The notes beneath the pieces were generated by a model that did no database searches, was not told where the DNA came from, and saw only the letters and a program-made list of their open reading frames with translations. From Streptomyces sp. NBC_01214 (lineage in GTDB: Bacteria; Actinomycetota; Actinomycetes; Streptomycetales; Streptomycetaceae): a stretch of 64,000 nucleotides of DNA. The stretch lies in contig NZ_JAPEOS010000001.1 in the NCBI RefSeq assembly GCF_026340975.1, positions 2,502,501-2,566,500 of the forward strand. Reading direction: 5' to 3'. The position numbers and the translations under genes are program-made. This document shows positions 35,196 to 44,278 of this stretch, one piece after another. Within the stretch, counting starts at the first letter, position 1. Every line of letters starts with the position of its first letter.

Positions 35196-36752
35196 TTACT
35201 TCACGGCCTTGAGGGCGTCGATCACGCCGTAACCGTAGTAGCCCGTCTGGCCCCACTTGCTCGTGCACGTGGTGGCGTCGATCAGGGTGCCCGCGGCGTC
35301 GTATATCTGCGTCGGGCAGGCCGCCTTCGTGGCCTGGGCCTTCAGCATCGCCTGGAGCTGCGAGGGCGTGGCCGACGGGTGGGCGCTCTTGAGGAGCGCC
35401 GCGACGCCCGCGACGTGCGGGGCGGCCATCGAGGTGCCCTGCTTGTAGCCGTAGCCCCCGCCCGGGACGGTCGACAGTACGCGTCCGTTGGCGTCCGGGG
35501 TGTCCGGGACCTGCCACTTGTCGCCGCCGGGGGCGGCGACGTCCACGACCCCGAGGCCGTAGCTGGAGTAGTACGAACGCAGGCCCTTGTCGCCGGTCGC
35601 GGAGACCGTGACCACGCCCGGCAGCTGCGTGGGCAGGTCCAGGCAGACCTTCGGGTCGATGGTGCGCGGCACCGGGGTGGTGTCGTTCGGGCTGGTCGTG
35701 TCCTCCAGGGAGGCCGCGGCCAGGTCCTGGTTGGAGTTGCCGGCCGACGCGATGTGGAGCGTGCCCTTGCGCTCGGCGTACTTGGTGGCCCGGCCGATGG
35801 CCTCCACCAGCGCCTTCTGGTCGTCGTCGGACTTGCAGTTGAAGAGCCACGGGTCGACGTAGTAGCTGTTGTTGGTCACCTCGATCCCCTTCTCGGCGGC
35901 GAACATGAAGCCGCAGACGACCGCCTCGGTGTAGAAGAGGCTGGTCCCGGGCTCGCTCACCTTGATCGCGGCGATCTTCACGCCCGGCGCGACACCGCTG
36001 ATGCCGATGCCGTTGCGCGCGGCTCCGATGGTGCCGGCCACGTGCGTGCCGTGGTCGCTGCCGTCGGGGTACGGGCGCCAGGCGCCCTCGGTGGTGTCGG
36101 CGACGCCGCCCACGCAGTTGGCCGACTGGCCCTTGGAGAAGTTCGGGGCGAGATCGGGGTGGGTGTCGTCCACTCCCGTGTCGATGATGCCCACCGTGAC
36201 GTTCCGACTGCCATCGTTGATCTCGTGAGCCTTGTCGGCCTTGATCGTCCGCAGGTCCCACTGGTTGGGCTCCAGCGGCTCCTGACCCTCCTGGGCCGCT
36301 GCCGCCGCCTTGGCGGCGTCCGCCGGGCCGAGCTGCTGGGTCGCTCCCTCCTCGGTGGTCCGCGCCGCCGACATCGGGGCCGTCCGGGTGGCGCCGACCG
36401 AGACGAACAGGCCGCGCTGGGCGCGCAGCTGCTGGGCGAAGTCCGGGTTCTGGGAGTGTGCGACCACGACCCCGATCTGCTCGTAGGCCGTCACCACCGT
36501 TCCGCCGGCCCGCTCAACGGCCTTCTTCGCCGCCTTCACCGTGGCGTACGCGTTCAGGTTGGCCACGTACGACAGCTTGGGGCCGGAGGCATCGGCCTTC
36601 GAGGTCGTCGCCGTGTCGGCCGCAGCGCCCAGCGGGGCGGCCGAGGCCGAGATCGCGGGCAGGAAGGCGAGCGAGGCGGTGAGCGCCAGGCCGACGGGTA
36701 CGGCGAGAGCACGGCTGCGCTTCTTGGGCGCACGCGACCCCAGCTGATCCAT
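35196..36752 (-). CDS. Secreted subtilisin-like serine protease (S8)
   Basis: This 518-residue pre-pro-protein has a basic N-terminus, a signal helix at about 17-38 with ASA cleavage, and a propeptide (about 55-165). The peptidase domain has Asp191 in GIIDTGVDDTHPD, His234 in HGTHVAGT, the oxyanion Asn in ASAGNSN and Ser441 in GTSMAAPHVAG, so the catalytic triad is complete. It is monocistronic and convergent with the alcohol dehydrogenase. A GACGGACGG-rich stretch lies in the gap between them (35110-35150). Confidence 0.94.
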   Translation of the reverse strand: MDQLGSRAPKKRSRALAVPVGLALTASLAFLPAISASAAPLGAAADTATTSKADASGPKLSYVANLNAYATVKAAKKAVERAGGTVVTAYEQIGVVVAHSQNPDFAQQLRAQRGLFVSVGATRTAPMSAARTTEEGATQQLGPADAAKAAAAAQEGQEPLEPNQWDLRTIKADKAHEINDGSRNVTVGIIDTGVDDTHPDLAPNFSKGQSANCVGGVADTTEGAWRPYPDGSDHGTHVAGTIGAARNGIGISGVAPGVKIAAIKVSEPGTSLFYTEAVVCGFMFAAEKGIEVTNNSYYVDPWLFNCKSDDDQKALVEAIGRATKYAERKGTLHIASAGNSNQDLAAASLEDTTSPNDTTPVPRTIDPKVCLDLPTQLPGVVTVSATGDKGLRSYYSSYGLGVVDVAAPGGDKWQVPDTPDANGRVLSTVPGGGYGYKQGTSMAAPHVAGVAALLKSAHPSATPSQLQAMLKAQATKAACPTQIYDAAGTLIDATTCTSKWGQTGYYGYGVIDALKAVK

Positions 36753-37009
36753 GGGTTCTCCAGGTCATCTTCGAAAAAGCCGCCCGGACGCGGTCACGTC
36801 GGACGGGTTCATGACAAGCGAACCTAGCGTCGCCGTTCCCCTCTCCGCCATCAGTTCGAGAAATCAGTTCCCCAAGAATCAACCGGTGTTGAACCGTCCC
36901 GACGCGCCGTCCGTGCCGTTGACAGGGGGGCTCGGCACCACCGTCCCCCCACACGGAGGTTGTTTTGTCCGTCGTCCCCACCGCACCCGCGTCACAAGGA
37001 GATCCCCCC

Positions 37010-37375
37010 GTGACCACCGAAGCAGCGCCGCCGCCCGGCAGCGCGGGAACGCCCACGGCGGCCCCCACGGCAGCTGACTACGCGAGCGTCCAGCAGAGCG
37101 CGGAGTTCGCCGAACTGCGGAGCTCCTACCGCTCCTTCGCCTTCCCGCTCACCGTGGCCTTCATCGCCTGGTACCTGCTCTACGTCCTGCTGTCCAACTA
37201 CGCGGGCGGCTTCATGGGGACCAAGCTCTTCGGCAACATCAACGTCGCCCTCGTGCTCGGCCTCGCCCAGTTCGCGACGACCTTCCTGATCGCCTGGCTC
37301 TACGCACGGCACGCCGCCGCGAAGCTCGACCCCAAGGCCGAGGCCATCAAGGCGCGGATGGAGGCCGCCGAATGA
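37010..37375 (+). CDS. DUF485 membrane protein, partner of the acetate symporter
   Basis: This 121-residue protein has two membrane helices (about 45-65 and 78-100). The family segment SAEFAELRSSYRSFAFPLTVAF precedes the first helix, and LYARHAAAKLDP follows the second. The GTG at 37010 has AAGGAG 8 nt upstream; a TTG 15 codons earlier lacks that support. DUF485 proteins such as YjcH are encoded with ActP-type symporters. The stop overlaps the next ATG (ATGA). A TTGACA at 36919-36924 may be the -35 of the operon. Confidence 0.9.
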   Translation: MTTEAAPPPGSAGTPTAAPTAADYASVQQSAEFAELRSSYRSFAFPLTVAFIAWYLLYVLLSNYAGGFMGTKLFGNINVALVLGLAQFATTFLIAWLYARHAAAKLDPKAEAIKARMEAAE

Positions 37376-39000
37376 GCGGCGCGCACCACCTGACGACGCT
37401 CGCCGCGGGAGCCTCCGAGCACCGCCCGCTGATCATCACCCTGTTCGGGCTGTTCGTCGTCGCCACCCTGATCATCACCGTCTGGGCCGGCCGCCAGACC
37501 CGGGGCGCCGCCGACTTCTACGCGGGCGGCCGCCAGTTCACCGGCTTCCAGAACGGCCTCGCCATCTCCGGCGACTACATGTCCGCCGCGTCCTTCCTCG
37601 GCATCGCCGGAGCCATCGCCCTCTTCGGCTACGACGGCTTCCTCTACTCGATCGGCTTCCTCGTCGCCTGGCTGGTCGCCCTGCTGCTCGTCGCCGAGCC
37701 GCTGCGCAACTCCGGCCGCTACACGATGGGCGACGTCCTCGCGTACCGGATGCGCCAGCGACCCGTCCGTACCGCCGCCGGCACCTCCACCATCGTGGTT
37801 TCGATCTTCTACCTGCTCGCCCAGATGGCCGGCGCCGGCGTGCTCGTCTCGCTGCTCCTGGGCATCACCAGCGACGGCGGCAAGGTGGCCGTCGTCGCGC
37901 TGGTCGGCGTACTGATGATCGTCTACGTGACCATCGGCGGAATGAAGGGCACCACCTGGGTCCAGATGATCAAGGCGGTGCTGCTGATCGCGGGCGCCCT
38001 GCTGATCACCTTCCTGGTGCTGCTGAAGTTCAACTTCAACGTCTCCGACCTGCTGGGCAAGGCCGCCGAGAACAGCGGACAGGGGGTGAAGTTCCTCGAA
38101 CCCGGTCTCAAGTACGGCAAGGACTCGACCTCGAAGCTGGACTTCCTCTCGCTCGGCCTCGCCCTCGTCCTCGGCACCGCGGGGCTCCCGCACATCCTGA
38201 TCCGCTTCTACACCGTGCCCACCGCCAAAGCCGCCCGCAAGTCCGTGAACTGGGCCATCGGCATCATCGGCGCGTTCTACCTGATGACCATCGCCCTCGG
38301 CTTCGGGGCCGCGGCCCTGCTGGAGAGGGCCGACATCCTGGCCTCGAACAAGGCCGGCAACACCGCCGCACCCCTGCTCGCCCAGGCCGTCGGCGGCGGC
38401 CCCGACTCCACCGGCGGCGCCATCCTGCTCGCCGTGATCTCCGCGGTCGCCTTCGCCACCATCCTGGCCGTCGTCGCGGGCCTCACCCTCGCCTCCTCCT
38501 CGTCCTTCGCGCACGACCTGTACGTGAACGTGATCCGCAAGGGCAAGGCCACCGAGAAGGAGGAGATGCGCGCGGCCCGCTGGTCCACCGTCGTCATCGG
38601 AGCCGTCGCCATCGGCCTCGGCGCACTGGCCCGCGACCTGAACGTGGCCGGCCTGGTCGCGCTCGCCTTCGCGGTCGCCGCCTCCGCGAACCTGCCGACC
38701 ATCCTCTACAGCCTCTTCTGGAAGCGCTTCACCACCCGGGGCGCGCTCTGGTCCATCTACGGCGGACTCATCTCGGCAGTCGGCCTGGTGCTGTTCTCCC
38801 CGGTGGTGTCCGGAAAGCCCACCTCCATGTTCAAGGACGCGGACTTCTTCTGGTTCCCGCTGGAGAACCCGGGGATCATCTCGATCCCCCTCGGCTTCCT
38901 GCTGGGCTGGCTGGGAACCGTCCTCTCCAAGGAGGAGGCCGACCCCCAGAAGTTCGCCGAGCTGGAGGTGCGCTCCCTCACCGGAACAGGGGCGCACTGA
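37372..39000 (+). CDS. actP: Sodium:solute symporter, ActP-like cation/acetate type
   Basis: This 542-residue protein of the SSS family has about 13 hydrophobic helices. Features include the N-terminal FYAGGRQFTGFQNGLAISGD segment (with GDYMSAASFLG), LAQMAGAGVLVSLL, GTAGLPHILIRFYTVP, and ASSSSFAHDLY. Together with DUF485 this identifies an ActP-type monocarboxylate uptake system (acetate, perhaps propionate or pyruvate). It is translationally coupled to the preceding gene. Confidence 0.93.
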   Translation: MSGAHHLTTLAAGASEHRPLIITLFGLFVVATLIITVWAGRQTRGAADFYAGGRQFTGFQNGLAISGDYMSAASFLGIAGAIALFGYDGFLYSIGFLVAWLVALLLVAEPLRNSGRYTMGDVLAYRMRQRPVRTAAGTSTIVVSIFYLLAQMAGAGVLVSLLLGITSDGGKVAVVALVGVLMIVYVTIGGMKGTTWVQMIKAVLLIAGALLITFLVLLKFNFNVSDLLGKAAENSGQGVKFLEPGLKYGKDSTSKLDFLSLGLALVLGTAGLPHILIRFYTVPTAKAARKSVNWAIGIIGAFYLMTIALGFGAAALLERADILASNKAGNTAAPLLAQAVGGGPDSTGGAILLAVISAVAFATILAVVAGLTLASSSSFAHDLYVNVIRKGKATEKEEMRAARWSTVVIGAVAIGLGALARDLNVAGLVALAFAVAASANLPTILYSLFWKRFTTRGALWSIYGGLISAVGLVLFSPVVSGKPTSMFKDADFFWFPLENPGIISIPLGFLLGWLGTVLSKEEADPQKFAELEVRSLTGTGAH

Positions 39001-39018
39001 CATCGTCCGAACACCCAG

Positions 39019-39054
39019 CGTGGCCGCGTCGTAGAACCCTACGACGCGGCCACG
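39019..39054 (+). terminator. Hairpin terminator after the symporter
   Basis: A perfect 16-bp stem, CGTGGCCGCGTCGTAG with CTACGACGCGGCCACG, and a 4-nt loop (AACC) lie 18 bp after the stop. There is no long T run, which is usual for Streptomyces terminators. Confidence 0.85.
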
Positions 39055-39178
39055 TCACGTCTCGTTCGTTCGGGCACCTCTGGATGACACAGGCGTCACG
39101 TAGTCTCGAAATAGAACGCGTGAAGTAGATCCAATGTCCGCGCGTACCTCTACTTCCGGACAGGGGAGGGGGCCCACA

Positions 39179-40168
39179 GTGCTTCTCGATACCTACGGCC
39201 GCGTGGCCACTGACCTGCGCGTCTCACTGACGGACCGGTGCAATCTGCGCTGCACCTACTGCATGCCCGAAGAGGGGCTGCAGTGGCTCGACAAGTCGGA
39301 CCTGCTCAGTGATGACGAGATCGTCCGGTTGATCCGCATCGCGGTCACGCAGCTGGGGATCACCGAGGTCCGGTTCACCGGCGGCGAGCCGCTGCTGCGG
39401 CCCGGCCTGGTCGGCATCGTCGAACGGTGCGCCGCCCTGGAACCCCGCCCCAAGATGTCCCTGACCACCAACGGCATCGGTCTGAAGCGCACCGCGCAGG
39501 CCCTGAAGGCCGCAGGCCTGGACCGGGTGAACGTTTCGCTGGACACCCTGCGGCCCGACGTCTTCAAGACCCTCACCCGCCGCGACCGGCACAAGGACGT
39601 CATCGAGGGCATGGCCGCGGCCCGCGAGGCCGGCCTCACCCCCGTCAAGGTCAACGCCGTGCTCATGCCCGGCCTCAACGACGACGAGGCCCCCGACCTG
39701 CTGGCCTGGGCCGTGGAGAACGCGTACGAGCTCCGCTTCATCGAGCAGATGCCGCTCGACGCCCAGCACGGCTGGAAGCGCGACGGCATGATCACCGCCG
39801 GCGACATCCTGGAGTCCCTGCGCACCCGCTTCACGCTCACCGAGGAAGGCGCCGCCGAGCGCGGTTCCGCCCCGGCCGAGCGCTGGGTGGTCGACGGGGG
39901 CCCGGCCACCGTCGGCGTCATCGCCTCGGTCACCCGCCCGTTCTGCAGCGCCTGCGACCGTACGCGGCTCACGGCCGACGGCCAGGTGCGTACGTGCCTG
40001 TTCGCGACCGAGGAGTCGGACCTGCGCGCGGCCCTGCGCTCGGGCGCCCCGGACGAGGAGATCGCCCGGCTGTGGAAGGTCGCGATGTGGGGCAAGAAGG
40101 CCGGGTCCGGTCTCGACGACCCGTCCTTCCTACAGCCCGACCGCCCGATGTCCGCGATCGGCGGCTGA
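39179..40168 (+). CDS. moaA: GTP 3',8-cyclase (molybdenum cofactor step 1)
   Basis: This 329-residue radical SAM enzyme turns GTP into 3',8-cyclo-GTP for molybdopterin. The radical SAM cluster motif CNLRCTYCMP is near residues 20-29, with TGGEPLLRPG and LTTNGIGL following. The second cluster is in FCSACDRTRL and VRTCLFA, and the C-terminus is the GG tail (SAIGG) needed for activity. The GTG at 39179 has GGGGAGGG upstream and gives the usual N-terminus; an ATG at 39134 would add 15 residues. Confidence 0.95.
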   Translation: MLLDTYGRVATDLRVSLTDRCNLRCTYCMPEEGLQWLDKSDLLSDDEIVRLIRIAVTQLGITEVRFTGGEPLLRPGLVGIVERCAALEPRPKMSLTTNGIGLKRTAQALKAAGLDRVNVSLDTLRPDVFKTLTRRDRHKDVIEGMAAAREAGLTPVKVNAVLMPGLNDDEAPDLLAWAVENAYELRFIEQMPLDAQHGWKRDGMITAGDILESLRTRFTLTEEGAAERGSAPAERWVVDGGPATVGVIASVTRPFCSACDRTRLTADGQVRTCLFATEESDLRAALRSGAPDEEIARLWKVAMWGKKAGSGLDDPSFLQPDRPMSAIGG

Positions 40169-40240
40169 CCCGGGCCCCGGGTCAGAGCACGTCAGGTCAC
40201 GTCGGTCAGGTCAGGTCAGGCCAGGCCGGGACGGGACGGG

Positions 40241-40492
40241 TCAGCGCGGGCGTTCCGAGCCCTCCGGCTGAACCCACTCGTCCAGCTTCACGACGTCCTT
40301 GAGGAAACCGCGGACCCCCAGGAACTGGGAGAGGTGTTCGCGGTGCTCCTCGCACGCCAGCCAGGTCTTGCGCCGCTCCGGCGTGTGCAGCGTCGGATTG
40401 TTCCACGCCAGGACCCAGACGGCCGCGTCGCGACAGCCCTTGGCGGAGCAGGTGGGGTTCTCGTCGGGGCCGAAGGCGCTGGAGGAAGTCAC
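40241..40492 (-). CDS. Small conserved protein with Cys/His pairs
   Basis: This 83-residue protein has CSAKGCRDAAVW and CEEHREHLSQFL, two Cys/His clusters that probably bind one zinc, and WNNPTLHTPERRKTW between them. There is no signal peptide or membrane helix. It starts with GTG at 40492. It is a conserved actinobacterial type of unknown role and is convergent with moaA. Confidence 0.78.
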   Translation of the reverse strand: MTSSSAFGPDENPTCSAKGCRDAAVWVLAWNNPTLHTPERRKTWLACEEHREHLSQFLGVRGFLKDVVKLDEWVQPEGSERPR

Positions 40493-40628
40493 AGGCCCAC
40501 ATTAGAACGGAATGGCGACGCCGAGCAGCCACGGGGGGAGCTGCCCGGCGTCGGTCCGTCGCTCCGACGGGGGATGCGGAGCGCGTGAGCAGTATGTCAC
40601 GCAGGACCCGCTGGAGTGCACCGGAACT

Positions 40629-40970
40629 TCACGATTGATCTGAGCTTTTCTTGAGGTTTCCCGCGTCGAGCGCCGGTCGCACGGGGGCCGGGACGAAGTG
40701 CGAGGGCAGCGAGGGCGTCGATTCGCGCCCGGCGTTGGCGATGACCACGGCCACGTAGGGGAGCAGGGCTCCGGCCACGAGCGTCACGATGGCCACCGGG
40801 CGCTGCACGTTCCACAACAGCACGGTCGCGATGACCGACAGGGTCCTGATCGCCATAGAGATCACGTATCGCCGCTGGCGGCCCCGCACGTCCTCGGCGA
40901 GACCCATCCGCGCGCCAGTGATCCGGAAGACCTCGGCCCCGTTCCGCTTCTGCCGCTTCGTCCGCTCCAC
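40629..40970 (-). CDS. DUF3099-like two-helix membrane protein
   Basis: From the GTG at 40970 (VERTKRQKR) this is 113 residues. A basic N-terminal region with FRITGARMGLAEDVRGRQRRY is followed by two helices (about 40-58 and 62-80) and a polar tail. The GARMGLAEDVRGRQRRY motif before the helices is typical of DUF3099 proteins as I recall. The function is unknown. Confidence 0.78.
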   Translation of the reverse strand: MERTKRQKRNGAEVFRITGARMGLAEDVRGRQRRYVISMAIRTLSVIATVLLWNVQRPVAIVTLVAGALLPYVAVVIANAGRESTPSLPSHFVPAPVRPALDAGNLKKSSDQS

Positions 40971-41150
40971 GCTCCACCACCCGATCGCCCTCCGGGCACT
41001 CGCTCGCGGCCCGGTCCCTCCCACGGTACGCCCGCCCCCGGGCCGGGAGGTGAGGGGGACCCCCCGTGCGGCACCGTCCGAAATGCGCCGTACGCCGGAT
41101 GGGTCGACACTGGGCGCACGTGCGCACAACGCGCCGGGAGGAGGCTCGAC

Positions 41151-41423
41151 ATGTGGTTGTGGGCGATCATCGTCGGTTTCGTGCTGGGGCTGATAGCCAA
41201 GGCCATCCTGCCGGGCAAGCAGCACCAGCCCCTGTGGCTGACCACCCTCTTCGGCATCATCGGTGCCGTCCTCGGCAATGCGGTGGCCACGTGGATCGGT
41301 GTGGGTGAGACCGCGGGCATCGACTGGACCCGGCACCTGCTACAGATCGCCGGAGCGGTCCTCGTGGTCGCGCTCGGCGAGATGATGTACGGAGCGATCA
41401 AGGGCAAGCGGCAGACGACGTGA
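41151..41423 (+). CDS. GlsB/YeaQ/YmgE-family stress response membrane protein
   Basis: This 90-residue protein has three hydrophobic helices. The family pattern is MWLWAIIVGFVLGLIAKAI with PGKQ, then TTLFGIIGAVLGNAVATWIG, then a third helix before GAIKGKRQTT. Small transglycosylase-associated-type proteins of this family are general-stress-induced. The ATG at 41151 has GGGAGGAGG about 6 nt upstream. Confidence 0.9.
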   Translation: MWLWAIIVGFVLGLIAKAILPGKQHQPLWLTTLFGIIGAVLGNAVATWIGVGETAGIDWTRHLLQIAGAVLVVALGEMMYGAIKGKRQTT

Positions 41424-41443
41424 GCCATCGCGGGGCATGACGA

Positions 41444-41480
41444 AGGGGCCGGCCGGACCCAGTGGTCCGAACCGGCCCCT
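41444..41480. terminator. Convergent terminator hairpin between the GlsB-like gene and tyrS
   Basis: AGGGGCCGG and the matching CCGGCCCCT flank GGACC-CAGT-GGTCC, an imperfect stem with a small internal bulge. It sits between convergent genes and may serve both. Confidence 0.75.
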
Positions 41481-41536
41481 CCGCGGTGCTCTGACGTGCT
41501 CACTCCGCACGCGCGCCCTGCGGCGCGCCGGACGCG

Positions 41537-42805
41537 TCAGGCGCCGGTGACCTCCACCGCGGCCAGGTTCTTCTTGCCGCGGCGCAGCACCAGCCAGCGT
41601 CCGTGGAGCAGGTCCTCCTTGGCGGGGACCGCGTCCTCGGCGGTGACCTTCGCGTTGTTCACGTAGGCGCCGCCCTCCTTCACGGTCCGGCGGCCGGCCG
41701 ACTTGCTCGCGACCAGGCCGGTCTCCGCGAGCATGTCCACCACGAGGCCGGGCTCCGCCACCTGGACGTGCGGCAGCTCGGACAGGGCCGCGGCCAGCGT
41801 GGCCTCGTCCAGCTCCGCCAGGTCGCCCTGGCCGAACAGTGCCTTCGACGCGGCGATCACGGCGGCGCACTGCTCGGCCCCGTGCACGAGCGTGGTCAGC
41901 TCCTCGGCCAGCGCCCGCTGGGCGGCGCGCGCCTGCGGCCGCTCGGCGGTCTGTGCCTCCAGCTCCTCCAGCTCCTCGCGGGACTTGAAGGAGAGGATCC
42001 GCATGTAGGTGGAGATGTCCCGGTCGTCCACGTTCAACCAGAACTGGTAGAACGCGTACGGCGTGGTCATCTCCGGGTCGAGCCACACGGCGCCGCTCTC
42101 GGACTTGCCGAACTTGGTGCCGTCCGCCTTGACCATCAGCGGGGTCGCCAGTGCGTGCACGACCGCGCCCGGCTCGACCCGGTGGATCAGGTCGAGACCG
42201 GCCGTCAGGTTGCCCCACTGGTCGGAGCCGCCCTGCTGGAGCACGCAGCCGTAGCGCCGGTACAGCTCCAGGAAGTCCATGCCCTGGAGCAGCTGGTAGC
42301 TGAACTCCGTGTAGCTGATGCCCTGGTCGGAGTCGAGCCGCTTGGCGACCGAGTCCTTCGTCAGCATCTTGTTGACGCGGAAGTGCTTGCCGATGTCCCG
42401 CAGGAACTCGATGGCGGACATGCCCGCCGTCCAGTCCAGGTTGTTCACCATGAGCGCCGCGTTCTCGCCCTCGAAGGACAGGAACGGTTCGATCTGGGTG
42501 CGCAGCCGCGTCACCCAGTTCGCCACGGTCTCCGGGTCGTTCAGGGTCCGCTCGGCCGTCGGTCGCGGGTCGCCGATCTGCCCCGTGGCCCCGCCGACCA
42601 GCGCCAGCGGCCGGTTACCGGCCTGCTGGAGCCGGCGCACGGTGAGCACCTGGACCAGGTGCCCCACGTGCAGCGAGGCCGCGGTCGGGTCGAAGCCGCA
42701 ATAGAAGGTGACCGGACCGTCCGCGAAGGCCTTGCGCAGCGCTTCTTCGTCGGTGGACTGGGCGAAGAGCCCGCGCCACTTCAGTTCGTCGACGATGTCA
42801 GTCAC
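41537..42805 (-). CDS. tyrS: Tyrosyl-tRNA synthetase
   Basis: This 422-residue class I enzyme has the HIGH-type signature LHVGHLVQ near residues 46-53 and the KMSKS-type loop [13 protein letters not shown] near 230-242. The tyrosine pocket segment [19 protein letters not shown] with GGSDQWGN is present, and a C-terminal S4 RNA-binding domain is at about 350-415. The upstream region (42806-42877) is too short for a T-box and I see none. Confidence 0.96.
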   Translation of the reverse strand: MTDIVDELKWRGLFAQSTDEEALRKAFADGPVTFYCGFDPTAASLHVGHLVQVLTVRRLQQAGNRPLALVGGATGQIGDPRPTAERTLNDPETVANWVTRLRTQIEPFLSFEGENAALMVNNLDWTAGMSAIEFLRDIGKHFRVNKMLTKDSVAKRLDSDQGISYTEFSYQLLQGMDFLELYRRYGCVLQQGGSDQWGNLTAGLDLIHRVEPGAVVHALATPLMVKADGTKFGKSESGAVWLDPEMTTPYAFYQFWLNVDDRDISTYMRILSFKSREELEELEAQTAERPQARAAQRALAEELTTLVHGAEQCAAVIAASKALFGQGDLAELDEATLAAALSELPHVQVAEPGLVVDMLAETGLVASKSAGRRTVKEGGAYVNNAKVTAEDAVPAKEDLLHGRWLVLRRGKKNLAAVEVTGA

Positions 42806-42877
42806 GGTCGTGACTCTCCTTGAGAGATGGAGTGAGTAGGGACGTGGATGAGGGGTCTACCCGCACATTCTAGGTGG

Positions 42878-44278
42878 TCAGACGCCCTTGCTCACCGAAC
42901 TCATGTTGAAGTCCGGGATGCGCAGCGCCGGCATCGCGGCACGGGTGAACCAGTCGCTCCACTCGCGCGGCAGGGTCTTCTCGGTCCGGCCGGCCTCCGA
43001 GGCCCGCGACAGCAGGTCCACCGGTGACTCGTTGAACCGGAAGTTGTTGACCTCGCCGACCACCTGCCCGTTCTCCACCAGGTAGACGCCGTCCCGGGTC
43101 AGGCCCGTGAGCAGCAGCGTCGCCGGGTCCACCTCGCGGATGTACCAGAGGCAGGTCAGCAGCAGACCCCGCTCGGTGGCCGCGACCATCTCCTCCAGCG
43201 ACTTCTCGCCGCCCGCGTCCAGGATCAGGTTCCCGAAGCCGGGGGACAGCTGCATCCCGGTCAGGCCCGCCGTGTGCCGGGTCGTGCTCAGCCGGTTCAG
43301 GTGACCGTCCGCGATCCACTCGGTCGCCGGGACCGGCAGGCCGTTGTCGAACACCGAGGCGTCGTCGCCGGAGCTGTGCGCGATCACGAACGGCGCGGAC
43401 TCCAGTCCCGGCGCGTTCGGGTCGCTGCGCAGGGAGAGCGGCAGCCCGGACAGCTTCTCGCCGAGCCGGGTGCCGCCACCGGGCTTGGAGAAGACCGTAC
43501 GGCCCTCCACCGCGTCCCGGGCCGCCGCCGACCACATCTGGTAGATCAGCAGGTCGGCCACGGCGGTCGGCGGCAGCAGCGTCTCGTACCGGCCCGCGGG
43601 CAGGTCGATCTTCCGCTCCGCCCAGCCGAGGCGCACGGCGAGCTCCGCGTCCAGCACGGTCGGGTCCACGTCCTTGAAGTCCCGAGTGGAGCGGCCCGCC
43701 CAGGCGGAGCGCTGCCGGTCCGGGGACTTCGCGTTGAGCTCCAGGGTGCCCTTCGGCTGGTCGTGGCGCAGCCGCAGGCCCGTCGAGGTGCCGACGTACG
43801 TGGAGACCAGCTCGTGGTGGGCGAAGCCGTACAGCTCCCGACCGCCCTCGCGGGCCCGGGCGAAGGCCTCGCCGAGGGCCGGGGCGAAGTCCGCGAAGAC
43901 CGCCGAGCTCGTCTCGGCCGGGGCGTCGGTGAAGTCCGGCGAGGCCGGGATCCCGGTGACCAGCTGCTGGGCGTCCTCGGCCGGGCCCGCCCCGCGGGCG
44001 GCCGCCTCGGCGGCCCGGACCAGCGGCTCCAGGTCGTCCGCGGTCACGGCGGAGCGCGAGACGACCCCCGAGGCCGTCCCCTCCTTGCCGTCGACCGTGG
44101 CGATGACCGTCAGGGTCCGGCCGCGGGTCACGCCGTTCGTCGTCAGGGCGTTGCCCGCCCAGCGCAGATTGGCGCTCGACCCCTCGTCCGCGATGACGAC
44201 GCAGCCGTCGGCGGTGGACAGCTCCAGGGCCCGCTCGACGACCTCGTGGGGCTTGGTGATGCGAATCGACGAGCTCAT
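42878..44278 (-). CDS. pmbA: TldE/PmbA-family protease subunit
   Basis: This 466-residue protein is of the TldD/TldE superfamily. It carries no zinc motif, in keeping with TldE, the partner that completes the TldD cleft. Features include VIADEGSSANLRWAGNALTT near the start, DAVEGRTVFSKPGGG in the middle, and a C-terminal GDFSFNV-like region, here DGVYLVENGQVVGEVNNFRFNESP. The ATG at 44278 overlaps the tldD stop (ATGA), so the pair is coupled. TldD/E degrade unfolded or modified peptides in the cytoplasm. Confidence 0.92.
   Translation of the reverse strand: MSSSIRITKPHEVVERALELSTADGCVVIADEGSSANLRWAGNALTTNGVTRGRTLTVIATVDGKEGTASGVVSRSAVTADDLEPLVRAAEAAARGAGPAEDAQQLVTGIPASPDFTDAPAETSSAVFADFAPALGEAFARAREGGRELYGFAHHELVSTYVGTSTGLRLRHDQPKGTLELNAKSPDRQRSAWAGRSTRDFKDVDPTVLDAELAVRLGWAERKIDLPAGRYETLLPPTAVADLLIYQMWSAAARDAVEGRTVFSKPGGGTRLGEKLSGLPLSLRSDPNAPGLESAPFVIAHSSGDDASVFDNGLPVPATEWIADGHLNRLSTTRHTAGLTGMQLSPGFGNLILDAGGEKSLEEMVAATERGLLLTCLWYIREVDPATLLLTGLTRDGVYLVENGQVVGEVNNFRFNESPVDLLSRASEAGRTEKTLPREWSDWFTRAAMPALRIPDFNMSSVSKGV

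Noticed and set aside
42806..42877. T-box leader for tyrS
   Set aside because: Only about 70 bp separate tyrS from the next gene and no T-box sequence or specifier stem is visible.
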